From Flavobacterium limnosediminis JC2902 (lineage in GTDB: Bacteria; Bacteroidota; Bacteroidia; Flavobacteriales; Flavobacteriaceae), in the NCBI RefSeq assembly GCF_000498535.1, contig NZ_AVGG01000031.1, positions 1 to 64,000 of the forward strand: a stretch of 64,000 bases of DNA. The letters are read 5' to 3'. Of this stretch, positions 34,983 through 43,878 are shown piece by piece. Made by a program: the position numbers and the translations under genes. Under the pieces are notes generated by a model, which worked only from the letters and a program-made list of their open reading frames with translations, did not search any database and had not been told where the DNA came from. Each line of letters opens with the position of its first letter. Position 1 is the first letter of the stretch.

Positions 34983-36155
34983 TTACAGTTTGGAAGCTAA
35001 ACTTTCAATGATTTGCTTTTCCTCTTCGGTAGGCGTTAATCCCGAATCAAATTCCCAGTAATTGGTGAGTATGGTGTTACTCTTGTTGAATAACGATTTC
35101 TCCTTATAAACATCGGATTTGTCATAAGGAACGGGTTGCGTACTGAAATTCGTGGTAACCAGATAGTTCTTAACTTCAATGCGTTCCTCTTCTTTTTTCT
35201 TATTGGTGGTTTTAAATCCGATTTCTTCTTTGGAATTAGCTAAGTAGTAGTTCTTTCCGTCATGTTTATAAGTGGCATTAAAAACTGAATTGAAAATTTT
35301 TCCTTTTATCACCAAAAAATCAGTTACGCCTTTATATTCATACCGCTCTGTAAGCACGGAAGAATTGATTTCGATGATGATATTTTTTTTATAATCATAC
35401 ACTACGAAAAAGTCGGGCAAATACCCATCGGTTTCAGGCAACGGTCTGATGTTCATAATGTAATAATCTTCATTATTAGGAAAGGTTTTAATTTCGTATT
35501 CGTATTTTTTCTTAGAATAAGCCTCAACAACCTTACTCAGGTATTTAAATTCGTAGTAGTTCCCTATAATATCGTTCAAGTTATACCCCAAAGTACTTTC
35601 ATCCACAACATCATCAATAAGTCCGTAAAACCGGTTTTGTTCCACCAGTATATCTGTTTTGACATTGGTTGGCCTGCCTTGGATGTAAAAATTCAGAAGT
35701 CCGTCGTTAAATGAGGTGTACTTATCATTACGTTTAAAAAACTCGCGTACATAAATTTTAAGATTTACCGGAATCGTTAATTTATCACTCGAATTCTCCA
35801 CCAGTTTCTTGAGAATTTCCTGCGGATGTTTTGTCGTAATGATAACCTCTTCCAGTGTTTTGGTGATGCGATCCATGTAAATTATGTTCTCCTTCAGTTT
35901 TAAGGAAGACGAATTAATCACAATAGTTTTATAAGATGTATGCGAAATCTGAATCTTGGATGGTTTATCAAGCGAGATTTTAAAAACACCTTCTTTATTA
36001 CTCACAAGTCCCTGATTCGTATTGAGCACGGTAATGGAAGCGTCTTCAATCGGAAGATTGGTCTCATAATCTTTCAGGGCAACGGTAATTTCAACGTGTT
36101 GTGAAAAAACGTTTAAGTGCAACAGAAACACAAAAACAATCAGTAGCCGTTTCAT
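34983..36155 (-). CDS. Carboxypeptidase-regulatory-like domain protein, paralog 2
   Basis: 390 residues, exactly the length of its downstream paralog. The signal peptide ends at LNVFSQ. The CarboxypepD_reg-like domain begins ITVALKDYETNLPIEDASI and includes NTNQGLVSNKEGVFKISL and SYKTIVI. The shared C-terminus is NYWEFDSGLTPTEEEKQII. Middle regions are clearly diverged: this copy has FYGLIDDVVDESTLGYNL where paralog 1 has YGLNEDEASEQLIGFNL. It is an older tandem duplicate with no known role. The ATG follows an AT-rich leader, and the gene is divergent from a small membrane protein gene. Confidence 0.82.
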   Translation of the reverse strand: MKRLLIVFVFLLHLNVFSQHVEITVALKDYETNLPIEDASITVLNTNQGLVSNKEGVFKISLDKPSKIQISHTSYKTIVINSSSLKLKENIIYMDRITKTLEEVIITTKHPQEILKKLVENSSDKLTIPVNLKIYVREFFKRNDKYTSFNDGLLNFYIQGRPTNVKTDILVEQNRFYGLIDDVVDESTLGYNLNDIIGNYYEFKYLSKVVEAYSKKKYEYEIKTFPNNEDYYIMNIRPLPETDGYLPDFFVVYDYKKNIIIEINSSVLTERYEYKGVTDFLVIKGKIFNSVFNATYKHDGKNYYLANSKEEIGFKTTNKKKEEERIEVKNYLVTTNFSTQPVPYDKSDVYKEKSLFNKSNTILTNYWEFDSGLTPTEEEKQIIESLASKL

Positions 36156-36227
36156 AAATTTTCTTTTATATTAAAAAAATAAAGAAAAAGATTTCAGGGG
36201 GACATCCTAGAAATTCCAATATTCTTC

Positions 36228-36235
36228 TATTTTTG
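36228..36235 (+). promoter_or_regulatory. Putative -7 element of the small membrane protein gene
   Basis: TATTTTTG fits TAnnTTTG and lies 16 bp before the ATG at 36252. Confidence 0.5.
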
Positions 36236-36251
36236 TAAAAATTAAACAAAA

Positions 36252-36770
36252 ATGGATTATTCTAAATTAATTGACATCGCTGCTTATACATTACCCTCTC
36301 TTATAACCGGAGGTGTAGCCTATTATTTTTTTAATTCCTATTTAAAAAACGAAGAAGGACGAAGACGCTTTCTTCTGCATAAAGAATCACAAAAAACAGC
36401 TTTACCTTTGCGCCTGCAGGCTTATGAACGTATGGCTTTATTCCTTGAGCGCATTAACCCCGGAAAATTATTGGTTCGGGTTGCACCGCTTTCTACTGAC
36501 AAAAACGATTATGAAGCGCTTTTAATCCGTCATATCGAACAGGAATTTGAACACAATTTAACACAACAGGTTTATATTTCGGATGAATGCTGGAATGTCG
36601 TTCTGACGGCAAAAAACACCATTATCCAAATAATCCGAAAAACAACGCTTCAAACTGAAAATGCGGACAAATTGCGCGAAACACTGCTAACAGACTTAAT
36701 GGAAAAACAATCGCCAACCGTTTTAGCATTATCCTACATCAAAAATGAAATCACCGAAATTATCGGATAA
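36252..36770 (+). CDS. Small membrane-anchored protein of unknown function (DUF7935-like)
   Basis: 172 residues. One N-terminal hydrophobic helix (about residues 8-30, AAYTLPSLITGGVAYYFF) is followed by a charged cytosolic helical region: LPLRLQAYERMALFLERINPGKLLVRV, LIRHIEQEFEHNLTQQVYIS, WNVVLTAKNTIIQIIR and VLALSYIKNEITEIIG. It resembles a conserved Bacteroidota family that I associate, without certainty, with DUF7935. The helical part with LERINP may be an interaction domain. The function is unknown. It is flanked by a TAnnTTTG promoter and a bidirectional terminator, so it is probably monocistronic. Confidence 0.78.
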   Translation: MDYSKLIDIAAYTLPSLITGGVAYYFFNSYLKNEEGRRRFLLHKESQKTALPLRLQAYERMALFLERINPGKLLVRVAPLSTDKNDYEALLIRHIEQEFEHNLTQQVYISDECWNVVLTAKNTIIQIIRKTTLQTENADKLRETLLTDLMEKQSPTVLALSYIKNEITEIIG

Positions 36771-36771
36771 C

Positions 36772-36803
36772 AAAAAAAGCCTTGAAATATCAGGGCTTTT
36801 TTT
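36772..36803. terminator. Bidirectional intrinsic terminator
   Basis: AAAAAAAGCCTTGA pairs with TCAGGGCTTTTTTT (one G-T wobble) around AATA. It serves the upstream plus-strand gene, and it lies five bases beyond the stop of the small minus-strand ORF. Confidence 0.85.
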
Positions 36804-36808
36804 ATTCT

Positions 36809-36946
36809 TTATTTCTTTACAGCGTGAACCAATTCATTAATTGACTGCATTCCCTCATCATTTACAGCATAACTTTCGTCACGGTTACCACTGATTACAA
36901 AACCAAGCTCTGATACAATCCCAAAAATAATTTTCATCTTTTGCAT
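36809..36946 (-). CDS. Possible small protein (45 residues)
   Basis: The minus strand carries an uninterrupted ATG frame of 45 codons ending in TAA. The product begins MQKMKIIFGIVSELGFVISG, then NRDESYAVNDEGMQSINELV, and ends HAVKK. It is plausible as a small amphipathic or membrane-associated helix followed by a helical tail. It is neatly boxed between an inverted repeat just upstream (36953-36996) and a terminator five bases after the stop. The A/T third-base pattern resembles neighbouring genes. There is no homolog evidence, so it could be a degraded remnant. Confidence 0.4.
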   Translation of the reverse strand: MQKMKIIFGIVSELGFVISGNRDESYAVNDEGMQSINELVHAVKK

Positions 36947-36952
36947 AAAAAT

Positions 36953-36996
36953 AACCTTTTGATATATATTAAAGATACTTATTTAATCAAAAGGTT
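36953..36996 (-). terminator. 11-bp inverted repeat between the M1 peptidase and the small ORF
   Basis: AACCTTTTGAT and ATCAAAAGGTT pair across 22 nt. On the minus strand ATTTTT follows, so it could terminate the M1 peptidase transcript. The loop contains TATCTTTA, close to a -7 box, so a promoter role for the small ORF is also possible. Confidence 0.55.
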
Positions 36997-37007
36997 GCGC
37001 TTGATTC

Positions 37008-39068
37008 TTACAATAATTTCTGAAGCTGAATTTTCTCATTCTCCGGTAACGTTGGCAACAATTCCCGAAAGTATTTTCTAAAAGTATCCTGTTTTAGCAT
37101 TTCCCTGATTTTTTCACGACAGAACTTTGTAAACTGCCATTTATGATGGGTTAATCCGTTTACAAGATTGGGTAATACGTTTTTATCGGCTTTGTTTAAG
37201 AACAATAAATTTACAATGGCGTTTTGCCTTGTGTTGGCTTCAAAACTAGGTGTGCTGTAGGCTAATAATTCATCGTAGTAAACTATTTTATTTTCGTTCT
37301 GATAGTCTTTCGTCGCCAATGCTAATGTCAGCCACGCAATTCGAAGATTCTTATCGCTGAAACCAACCCAACCTGAAGTTTTCTCCAATAAAGCAAATCG
37401 TTCTTCCGGAAATTGAGCCATCAGGTTTTTCAGTGCTATTTCCCTTGTCAGATAGGAATTATCATTTAACAAAGTAGAGTACTCCGCTTTAAAATCGGTC
37501 GGAATCTGCTTCATCGTTACGGCAATGGCTTGTCTGACTTTGATGTTGTTTGTCTGCATTGCCTTTGTTAGCAAATCATTTTTCTCTTCGAACGGAACTT
37601 CCGTTAATTGATAAATAACTTCTTCTTTCATAGGATAAAATGCATCCGAATTTAAAATGCCTTCAAAATCGCTTTTCTTTTCTGAAAATGGCTTTTCCGT
37701 TTGCTCCACCAGACTGAGATAATCCGAAATGAATTTGTTTTTCTTTAAAATGTCCAACGCCTCATTTACCCGAAACCCAGGTGCTTCCAACCAATTCTTC
37801 TTAAAATTGTTGGTTTCAAATTTGGAAACCTTGTTAACCTCTGCCAGGAAATTATCGGTATTCACGTTTTTGAATCCGTATTTCTTCAAATAACGTTTGA
37901 CAGCTTTTTTAAAATTCTTGTCTCCGATGTTTTTCCTTAAATAATGCAATGCCCAGGCTCCTTTCTGATAAAACGTCAGCGAACTTGCCTTTTCATTCAT
38001 AAGCGGAATCGTGTCGGATTTTGAAGCGCGTTGTAAGGTTTCGGCCGTCTGATACAATTCGAAATTAAAATGATCTTCGCCAAAGAGTTCCTTCTCGGCC
38101 AATAAGGCGTAATAAGTCGCAAAACCTTCCTGCAACCAATGATGTTTTCCTGTCTGAGCCGTCACCATATCACCAAACCACTGATGCGCCAATTCGTGTG
38201 CATTGACATTGACATACGTTCGGTCATTGAATCCGATTTCATCCACCACAAAATCCTGAGCAAAAACGGTCGAAGTCGTATTCTCCATTCCGGCGTATAA
38301 AAAATCCATAACGGGAACCTGACGATACACTTCCCAAGGGTACTTCACTCCTATTTCGTGTTCAAAAAAATCGAATATCTCTTTTGAATATTTATAAGTC
38401 GATGCAAATTTATTCTTGTCTTCTTCCTTCAAATAAAATTCCAACGGGGTTCCGGATTTGGTTGTTTCGGTTTTCTTTACAAATTTTCCGATGGCGAGCA
38501 TTACCAGATACGAACTCATCGGTTTTTGCATCTGATAATTCCAGGTTTTGATATTGCCTTTGTTATTATAACTGGTAGATTTCAGTACGCCGTTTGACAG
38601 CACTTCAAAATCATTTCTGTAATTGATGGACAGATTAAAAATTACCTTCTCGTTTACATCGTCAAAACTCGGCAACCAATGGCTTGTATATTTTCCCTGA
38701 CCTTGTGTCCATATTTGTCCGGTCGAAGGATCTCCAACAAAATACATCGTTTGCTTCGGTTGTGCCGAATAGGAAAATTCCAGCTTGTTTTTTCCTTTTT
38801 TAAATCCTTCGAAAAGATTTAGTGTTTTCCCTGAATTTTTATACTGAACCGATTCTCCGTTGATTCTCACATCACTGAATTCCATTCGTATGGCATCAAT
38901 CTTTATGGTATCTGTTTTGGATTTCACCACAAAATCATAGGTAACATTTCCGCTGATGGATTTTTCAATGGCGTTAGGTTTCAGATTGGCGTGAAGCGAA
39001 ATAAAATCAACCTTTTCAGATTGTTGTGCGAAAGCGAATGAGGATAGAAACAATAAAAAATATTTCAT
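37008..39068 (-). CDS. M1 family (aminopeptidase N-like) metallopeptidase
   Basis: 686 residues. The ATG at 39068 gives a clean signal peptide (MKYFLLFLSSFAFAQ). The N-terminal beta domain is followed by the catalytic domain with the exopeptidase motif YAGMENTTST (GxMEN). The zinc site is VNAHELAHQWFGDM with the third ligand Glu in WLQEGFATYYALLAEKELFG, and the catalytic Tyr region is in SLTFYQKGAWALHYLR. The C-terminal alpha/HEAT-like region extends to 686. It is an exported zinc aminopeptidase, probably for peptide nutrition. A putative -7 box TATTTTTG is at 39088-39095 on the minus strand, 20 bp before the start. Confidence 0.94.
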   Translation of the reverse strand: MKYFLLFLSSFAFAQQSEKVDFISLHANLKPNAIEKSISGNVTYDFVVKSKTDTIKIDAIRMEFSDVRINGESVQYKNSGKTLNLFEGFKKGKNKLEFSYSAQPKQTMYFVGDPSTGQIWTQGQGKYTSHWLPSFDDVNEKVIFNLSINYRNDFEVLSNGVLKSTSYNNKGNIKTWNYQMQKPMSSYLVMLAIGKFVKKTETTKSGTPLEFYLKEEDKNKFASTYKYSKEIFDFFEHEIGVKYPWEVYRQVPVMDFLYAGMENTTSTVFAQDFVVDEIGFNDRTYVNVNAHELAHQWFGDMVTAQTGKHHWLQEGFATYYALLAEKELFGEDHFNFELYQTAETLQRASKSDTIPLMNEKASSLTFYQKGAWALHYLRKNIGDKNFKKAVKRYLKKYGFKNVNTDNFLAEVNKVSKFETNNFKKNWLEAPGFRVNEALDILKKNKFISDYLSLVEQTEKPFSEKKSDFEGILNSDAFYPMKEEVIYQLTEVPFEEKNDLLTKAMQTNNIKVRQAIAVTMKQIPTDFKAEYSTLLNDNSYLTREIALKNLMAQFPEERFALLEKTSGWVGFSDKNLRIAWLTLALATKDYQNENKIVYYDELLAYSTPSFEANTRQNAIVNLLFLNKADKNVLPNLVNGLTHHKWQFTKFCREKIREMLKQDTFRKYFRELLPTLPENEKIQLQKLL

Positions 39069-39087
39069 GGTTTTAGTATAAGAAATC

Positions 39088-39095
39088 CAAAAATA
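39088..39095 (-). promoter_or_regulatory. Putative -7 element of the M1 peptidase gene
   Basis: On the minus strand this reads TATTTTTG (TAnnTTTG), 20 bp before the ATG at 39068. Confidence 0.5.
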
Positions 39096-39143
39096 CAACG
39101 GAATTTCGGACTTTTTTGTAAGTTTACTTCCAAATTACAAGAT

Positions 39144-39878
39144 TTGAAAAAGAAAGCCCTTTTTAACTGGAGCAGCGGGAAAGATTCGGCGTTGGCTCTA
39201 TACAAAACCCTTCAGAATCCGGATATCGAAATTGTTTCGTTGTTAACGAGTGTGAACCAACAATACAATCGCATTTCCATGCATGGCGTGCGTGCTGAGC
39301 TTTTGGAGCAACAAGCGGAGAGTATCGGTTTACCACTTTATAAAATGGAAATTCCCGAAATGCCAACCATGGAAGTTTACGAAAACGTAATGAAGGAAAC
39401 GCTTACCAATTTCAAAAAGCAAGGTGTAACCCACTCCATTTTCGGGGACATTTTCCTGGAAGATTTACGAAAATACCGTGAAGATAAATTAGCCGAAATG
39501 CAATTGGAGGCCATTTTTCCGTTATGGAAAATCGATACGAAAGCATTGATTCGGGAGTTTCTGGATTTGGGTTTCAAAACGATTGTTACTTGTGTGAACG
39601 AGCGTTACCTTGATAAAAGTTTTGCCGGAAGAGTTATCGACGAGCAATTCATAGCCGATTTACCCGATAACGTAGATGTCTGCGGAGAAAACGGCGAGTT
39701 CCATACGTTCACTTTTGACGGACCTATTTTCTCCAAACCGATTGAATTTGAAATTGGTGAAATCGTTCATCGCAAGTATGAAAAACCAAAACAGGAAGAC
39801 TCTTCCGATGTTTGCAGCACGGATGATTCCGATCCTTTTGAATATGGATTCTGGTATTGTGATTTGATTCCGAAATAA
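39144..39878 (+). CDS. Dph6-like ATP pyrophosphatase (DUF71 / diphthine-ammonia ligase family)
   Basis: 244 residues, starting with TTG (KKKALFNWSSGKDSALALYK). The PP-loop is SSGKDSALALYK. Other family blocks are VSLLTSVNQQYNRISMHGVR, the EMPTMEVYENVMKETL segment, VTHSIFGDIFLEDLRKYREDKL, FPLWKIDTKALIREFLDLGF, and C-terminal VDVCGENGEFHTFTFDGPIF. Eukaryotic and archaeal Dph6 amidates diphthine on EF2. Bacteria lack diphthamide, so the bacterial substrate is unknown. The gene ends two bases before the stop codon of the convergent TlpA-like gene, with no terminator between them. Confidence 0.92.
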   Translation: MKKKALFNWSSGKDSALALYKTLQNPDIEIVSLLTSVNQQYNRISMHGVRAELLEQQAESIGLPLYKMEIPEMPTMEVYENVMKETLTNFKKQGVTHSIFGDIFLEDLRKYREDKLAEMQLEAIFPLWKIDTKALIREFLDLGFKTIVTCVNERYLDKSFAGRVIDEQFIADLPDNVDVCGENGEFHTFTFDGPIFSKPIEFEIGEIVHRKYEKPKQEDSSDVCSTDDSDPFEYGFWYCDLIPK

Positions 39879-39880
39879 GT

Positions 39881-40645
39881 TTATTCCAAAGATTTTATCG
39901 CCTCTTCGATAATCTTAGCATCGTTGGCTACTTTCGTGACTATCCCTTTTTTATTAATGATAAAATGAGTAGGGAATATTTTAATTCCTAGGGTATTTTT
40001 AAAATAGTCTTCCTGATTGGGCACAACGGCATAGTCAAATTTACGTTTGGAAAGAAATTTTTTCAAATCCGCTTCAGAATCAGAAGCCAAACTTAAAAAA
40101 ATTACATCGTTTCGATTTTTAAATTGCTGAACCATCTTATTGAGTGCAGGCATTTCTTTTACACACTGCATACAATTGATAAACCAGCATTTTAAGATAA
40201 TCGTTTTTCCTAAAGTGTTTTCAGAAGTGTACTGATTACCATTTAAATCCGTGAAATGGAAAGCGCCTAACTTTTTTCCTTCATTCTGAAAATTCGTTAA
40301 CTCAATTTTAGCCAGATTTTTTATCGTGCTGCTTATATTCACATCAGCATCTTTTTTTAATTCATGGAGTTTATAAACTGTCTCCGAATTATCCGAAGAA
40401 CATTTCAAAGGAATATATTCACCCGTAGCAAGTGATTTCAAAAAAAGTTCTTTGTTTATCTTGTCTGATTTGGCATCATAAGCTACAAAATCTGAAGAAA
40501 GCCGAATAGAATCGTTAAAATAAACCCACCAGTCCTTATAGGAACTTTCGAGATGTTGTCCTGTCAGTTCGTGATTATTGCTCTTAGATTTCTGGCAAGA
40601 CACTATCATAAAAAGACAAATCACAATAAAATGTTTTTTATTCAT
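39881..40645 (-). CDS. TlpA-like thiol-disulphide lipoprotein
   Basis: 254 residues. The lipobox MIVSC gives Cys17. The C-terminal thioredoxin-like domain (about residues 115-254) has LGKTIILKCWFINCMQCVKEMPALNKMV, with the redox pair in CMQC, then DVIFLSLASDSEADLKKFL, and the cis-proline region IFPTHFIINKKGIV. The N-terminal 100 residues are family-specific. It is likely a periplasmic or outer-membrane-facing thiol reductase in cysteine or cytochrome maturation, or in stress. It contrasts with the 17687-19090 paralog, which has lost both cysteines. Confidence 0.9.
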   Translation of the reverse strand: MNKKHFIVICLFMIVSCQKSKSNNHELTGQHLESSYKDWWVYFNDSIRLSSDFVAYDAKSDKINKELFLKSLATGEYIPLKCSSDNSETVYKLHELKKDADVNISSTIKNLAKIELTNFQNEGKKLGAFHFTDLNGNQYTSENTLGKTIILKCWFINCMQCVKEMPALNKMVQQFKNRNDVIFLSLASDSEADLKKFLSKRKFDYAVVPNQEDYFKNTLGIKIFPTHFIINKKGIVTKVANDAKIIEEAIKSLE

Positions 40646-40755
40646 TTACAGATTTTATAAGATTTTACTTCAAATATAATTTATAAATAAATTCAATCAC
40701 TATTTCTAAATAAAAAATTTAGTTTTACCTTCGTTTTCAGACATTACAAGCCAAA

Positions 40756-42858
40756 ATGAATAACTTACTCGACACTCCCATTGAATATTTAAAAGGCGTT
40801 GGCCCTCAACGCGGGGATATGTTGCGCAAAGAACTGAACATCCATCGTTACGGTGATCTGATCAATCTTTATCCGAATCGCTACATTGACCGTACCCGAT
40901 ATTACAAAATCAACGAACTGCAAAACAGCAATTCCGAGGTTCAGATTGTCGGGAAAGTGATTCACATTAAATCCGTAGAACAGAAAAAAGGCAAACGTCT
41001 GGTAGCCACTTTTGTGGATGATACAGGCGAAATGGAACTGGTGTGGTTTCAGGGACAGAAATGGATACGCGAAAGTCTTAAGTTGAATACACCTTATGTC
41101 ATTTTCGGAAAAACCACTTCTTTTAATGGCTTATTCAACATGGCACATCCGGAAATGGAGTTGTTGGAAGAGCACAAAACGAGTTTACGCTCGGCTATGC
41201 AACCGGTTTATCCAAGCACCGAAAAACTGGCCAACAAAGGAATTACGAATAAAGTCGTCAATAAAATGATGCAGCAATTGTTTATTGAAACACATTCTTT
41301 ATTCACCGAAACACTTCCTACCTATTTACTCGAAGAATTAAAACTGATCCCGAAGAACGCCGCGATATTCAACATTCATTTTCCGAAGAGTCAGGAACTT
41401 TTAGCTAAGGCGCAATTCCGATTAAAATTTGAAGAATTGTTCTTTATTCAGCTGCAACTGATTACTAAAAACCTTATCCGAAAACATAAAATCAAAGGCC
41501 ATCCGTTTGAAAAAGTGGGTGATTATTTCACTACGTTTTACAATAACCATTTGCCGTTTGATTTGACCAATGCGCAGAAAAAAGTACTGAAAGAAATCCG
41601 AAATGATTTAGGCAGCAATGCACAAATGAACCGATTACTTCAAGGCGATGTTGGTTCCGGAAAAACCATTGTCGGATTGATGAGCATGCTTTTGGCGATT
41701 GATAACGGTTTTCAGGCCTGCTTGATGGCACCGACAGAAATCCTTGCTTCACAACATTTTATCGGAATTACAGAATTAGCTAAAGGTTTAAATATCAATA
41801 TAAAAATACTTACTGGCTCAACAAAAACTTCAGATAGAAAAATCATTCATGAAGAACTGGAAAACGGTTCTTTACATATAATAATCGGTACGCATGCTTT
41901 ATTGGAAGATAAAGTACAATTCAAAAATCTCGGCCTGGCCATAATAGATGAGCAGCATCGCTTTGGTGTGGAACAAAGAAGTAAGTTGTGGAAGAAAAAC
42001 GAAGTACCGCCACATGTTTTGGTGATGACGGCTACTCCTATTCCGCGCACATTGGCGATGAGTTTGTATGGCGATTTGGACGTTTCAGTTATTGATGAAT
42101 TACCGCCGGGAAGAAAACCGATTCAAACGGTACATCGTTTCGACAGTAACCGATTGAAAGTTTGGAAATTCCTGAAAGACGAAATTGCAAAGGGACGACA
42201 GATTTATATTGTATATCCGCTTATTCAGGAATCCGAAAAAATGGATTATAAAGATTTGATGGATGGTTATGAAGGAATTTCACGTGATTTTCCTTTACCG
42301 CAATATTCCGTTTCCATCGTTCACGGGCAAATGAAACCTTCCGAAAAAGAAGCCGAAATGAACCGCTTTGCCGAAGGAAACACCAATATTATGGTAGCGA
42401 CTACGGTTATTGAAGTCGGCGTGAATGTTCCCAATGCCAGTGTGATGATTATTGAAAGTGCTGAGCGTTTCGGACTATCACAATTACACCAGTTACGCGG
42501 ACGTGTGGGGCGTGGAGCAGAACAGAGTTACTGCATCTTAATGACCGGGCATAAATTAAGCAGCGATACCAAAACCCGAATCGAAACCATGTGTCGCACC
42601 AACGATGGTTTTGAAATTGCCGAAGTCGATTTGAAACTGCGTGGTCCCGGCGATATCATGGGAAAACAGCAAAGTGGTGTTTTAAATTTACAGATAGCCG
42701 ATTTGGTAAAAGACAAAGACATTTTACTGTTGGCACGCCATCACGCAGTAAAACTCTTAAAAGACGATGCTCCAATGGAAAAACCGGAACATCAGACCTT
42801 ACGGAAAGTTTTTATCGAATTGAGCAAGAAAAAGACGATTTGGAATTATATTAGTTAG
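40756..42858 (+). CDS. recG: ATP-dependent DNA helicase RecG
   Basis: 700 residues. The N-terminal wedge domain begins LDTPIEYLKGVGPQRGDMLR, followed by an OB-fold (VQIVGKVIHIKSVEQKKGKR..., MELVWFQGQKW). Superfamily 2 motifs are Walker A LQGDVGSGKTIVGLM, Ia APTEILASQHF, DEQH box IDEQHRFGVEQR, III VMTATPIPRTLAMSLYGDLD, then NIMVATTVIEVGVNVPNA and QLRGRVGRGAEQSYCIL. The C-terminal LRGPGDIMGKQQSG is RecG-specific. It remodels stalled forks and Holliday junctions. It is followed by a repeat-rich gap before the bestrophin gene. Confidence 0.97.
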   Translation: MNNLLDTPIEYLKGVGPQRGDMLRKELNIHRYGDLINLYPNRYIDRTRYYKINELQNSNSEVQIVGKVIHIKSVEQKKGKRLVATFVDDTGEMELVWFQGQKWIRESLKLNTPYVIFGKTTSFNGLFNMAHPEMELLEEHKTSLRSAMQPVYPSTEKLANKGITNKVVNKMMQQLFIETHSLFTETLPTYLLEELKLIPKNAAIFNIHFPKSQELLAKAQFRLKFEELFFIQLQLITKNLIRKHKIKGHPFEKVGDYFTTFYNNHLPFDLTNAQKKVLKEIRNDLGSNAQMNRLLQGDVGSGKTIVGLMSMLLAIDNGFQACLMAPTEILASQHFIGITELAKGLNINIKILTGSTKTSDRKIIHEELENGSLHIIIGTHALLEDKVQFKNLGLAIIDEQHRFGVEQRSKLWKKNEVPPHVLVMTATPIPRTLAMSLYGDLDVSVIDELPPGRKPIQTVHRFDSNRLKVWKFLKDEIAKGRQIYIVYPLIQESEKMDYKDLMDGYEGISRDFPLPQYSVSIVHGQMKPSEKEAEMNRFAEGNTNIMVATTVIEVGVNVPNASVMIIESAERFGLSQLHQLRGRVGRGAEQSYCILMTGHKLSSDTKTRIETMCRTNDGFEIAEVDLKLRGPGDIMGKQQSGVLNLQIADLVKDKDILLLARHHAVKLLKDDAPMEKPEHQTLRKVFIELSKKKTIWNYIS

Positions 42859-42992
42859 ATGAGAGAGAATAGAGACAAGAAGCAAGATAACAGAGGTTAG
42901 AGAAAACTCATATTTCATAATTCATAATTCATAATTCATAACTTATAAATCATAACTCAGTAACTTAGAAACTTAGCAACTCAGAAACTCTA
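42859..42992 (+). repeat. Composite short-word repeats upstream of the bestrophin gene
   Basis: First purine-rich GAGAGAATAGAGACAAGAAG, then several ATTCATAA words in tandem (42914-42941), then the CTCAGTAACTTAG, AAACTTAG and CAACTCAG words ending at CTCTAAAAAAATG. The last block closely matches the leader at 7375-7412 in the same orientation relative to the downstream gene. Confidence 0.75.
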
Positions 42993-42997
42993 AAAAA

Positions 42998-43861
42998 ATG
43001 GTACAATACAACCCAAAAGACTGGATTACCTTCATATTCCGATTTCATAAAGCGGATACCTTTCGGCAATTAATTCCCATGATGATTTTCATCGGATTAT
43101 ATTCCGCCGGGATTTGTTATATGGAAATGGAATACTGGCAACTTTCCCAGGAGAGTCATGTTAAAAACATCAACGTAATGCACAGCTTGCTGGGTTTTGT
43201 TATTTCCTTGTTATTGGCATACAGAACCAATACGGCCTATGATCGTTGGTGGGAAGGGCGAAGAATGTGGGGAAGTTTGGTGAATAACAGTCGGAATCTC
43301 GCTATAAAACTGGCGGTTATGTTACTGGACGAACACGATCGATCCTTCTTTAAAAAAGCGATTCCGAGTTATGCTTCCATTCTTAACAAACATCTGAAGA
43401 ATGAAGAAACAGGCTTGAGTCTTTTTGAAGGTCTTGATTTAAAAATCGATCACGAAAAACACCGTCCGAATCAGGTGGCGAAGCTTCTTTTTCAAAAAAT
43501 AAACGATTTATATAAGTCGGGAAAAATATCCGGAGACCAATTGATTGTTCTAAATGGCGAAATTCAGTCCTTTACGGAAATTTGTGGGGCCTGCGAGCGA
43601 ATTAAAAACACACCTATTCCCTACTCTTACAGTGCCTTTATCAAAAAATTCATATTCTTCTTCGTCATGACATTGCCTTTCGGTTTTGTATTTACATTGG
43701 GGTATTATGTGATTCCCGTTGTTGTCTTCATTTTCTATGTTTTGGCGAGTTTGGAACTTATTGCGGAAGAAATCGAAGATCCTTTCGGAAATGACGAAAA
43801 CGATTTGCCTACCAAAAAAATATCCGAGAATATTAAAAAGCATATCGAAGAAATTCTTTAA
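42998..43861 (+). CDS. Bestrophin-family channel protein
   Basis: 287 residues. The family opening is YNPKDWITFIFRFHKADTFRQLIP. Hydrophobic helices follow (MMIFIGLYSAGICYME; SLLGFVISLLLAYRTNTAYDRWWEGRRMWG). The segment SLLLAYRTNTAYDRWWEGR is the bestrophin signature. Later blocks are ILNGEIQSFTEICGACERIKNTPIPYSYSAFIKKFIFF and VFIFYVLASLELIAEEIEDPFG, with a C-terminal NDLP. Bacterial bestrophins form pentameric ion channels, often cation-selective; the physiological role is unknown. It is 18 bp upstream of a peptidase gene, so the two are probably cotranscribed. Confidence 0.93.
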   Translation: MVQYNPKDWITFIFRFHKADTFRQLIPMMIFIGLYSAGICYMEMEYWQLSQESHVKNINVMHSLLGFVISLLLAYRTNTAYDRWWEGRRMWGSLVNNSRNLAIKLAVMLLDEHDRSFFKKAIPSYASILNKHLKNEETGLSLFEGLDLKIDHEKHRPNQVAKLLFQKINDLYKSGKISGDQLIVLNGEIQSFTEICGACERIKNTPIPYSYSAFIKKFIFFFVMTLPFGFVFTLGYYVIPVVVFIFYVLASLELIAEEIEDPFGNDENDLPTKKISENIKKHIEEIL

Positions 43862-43878
43862 ATTTATAAGAAAACTTC

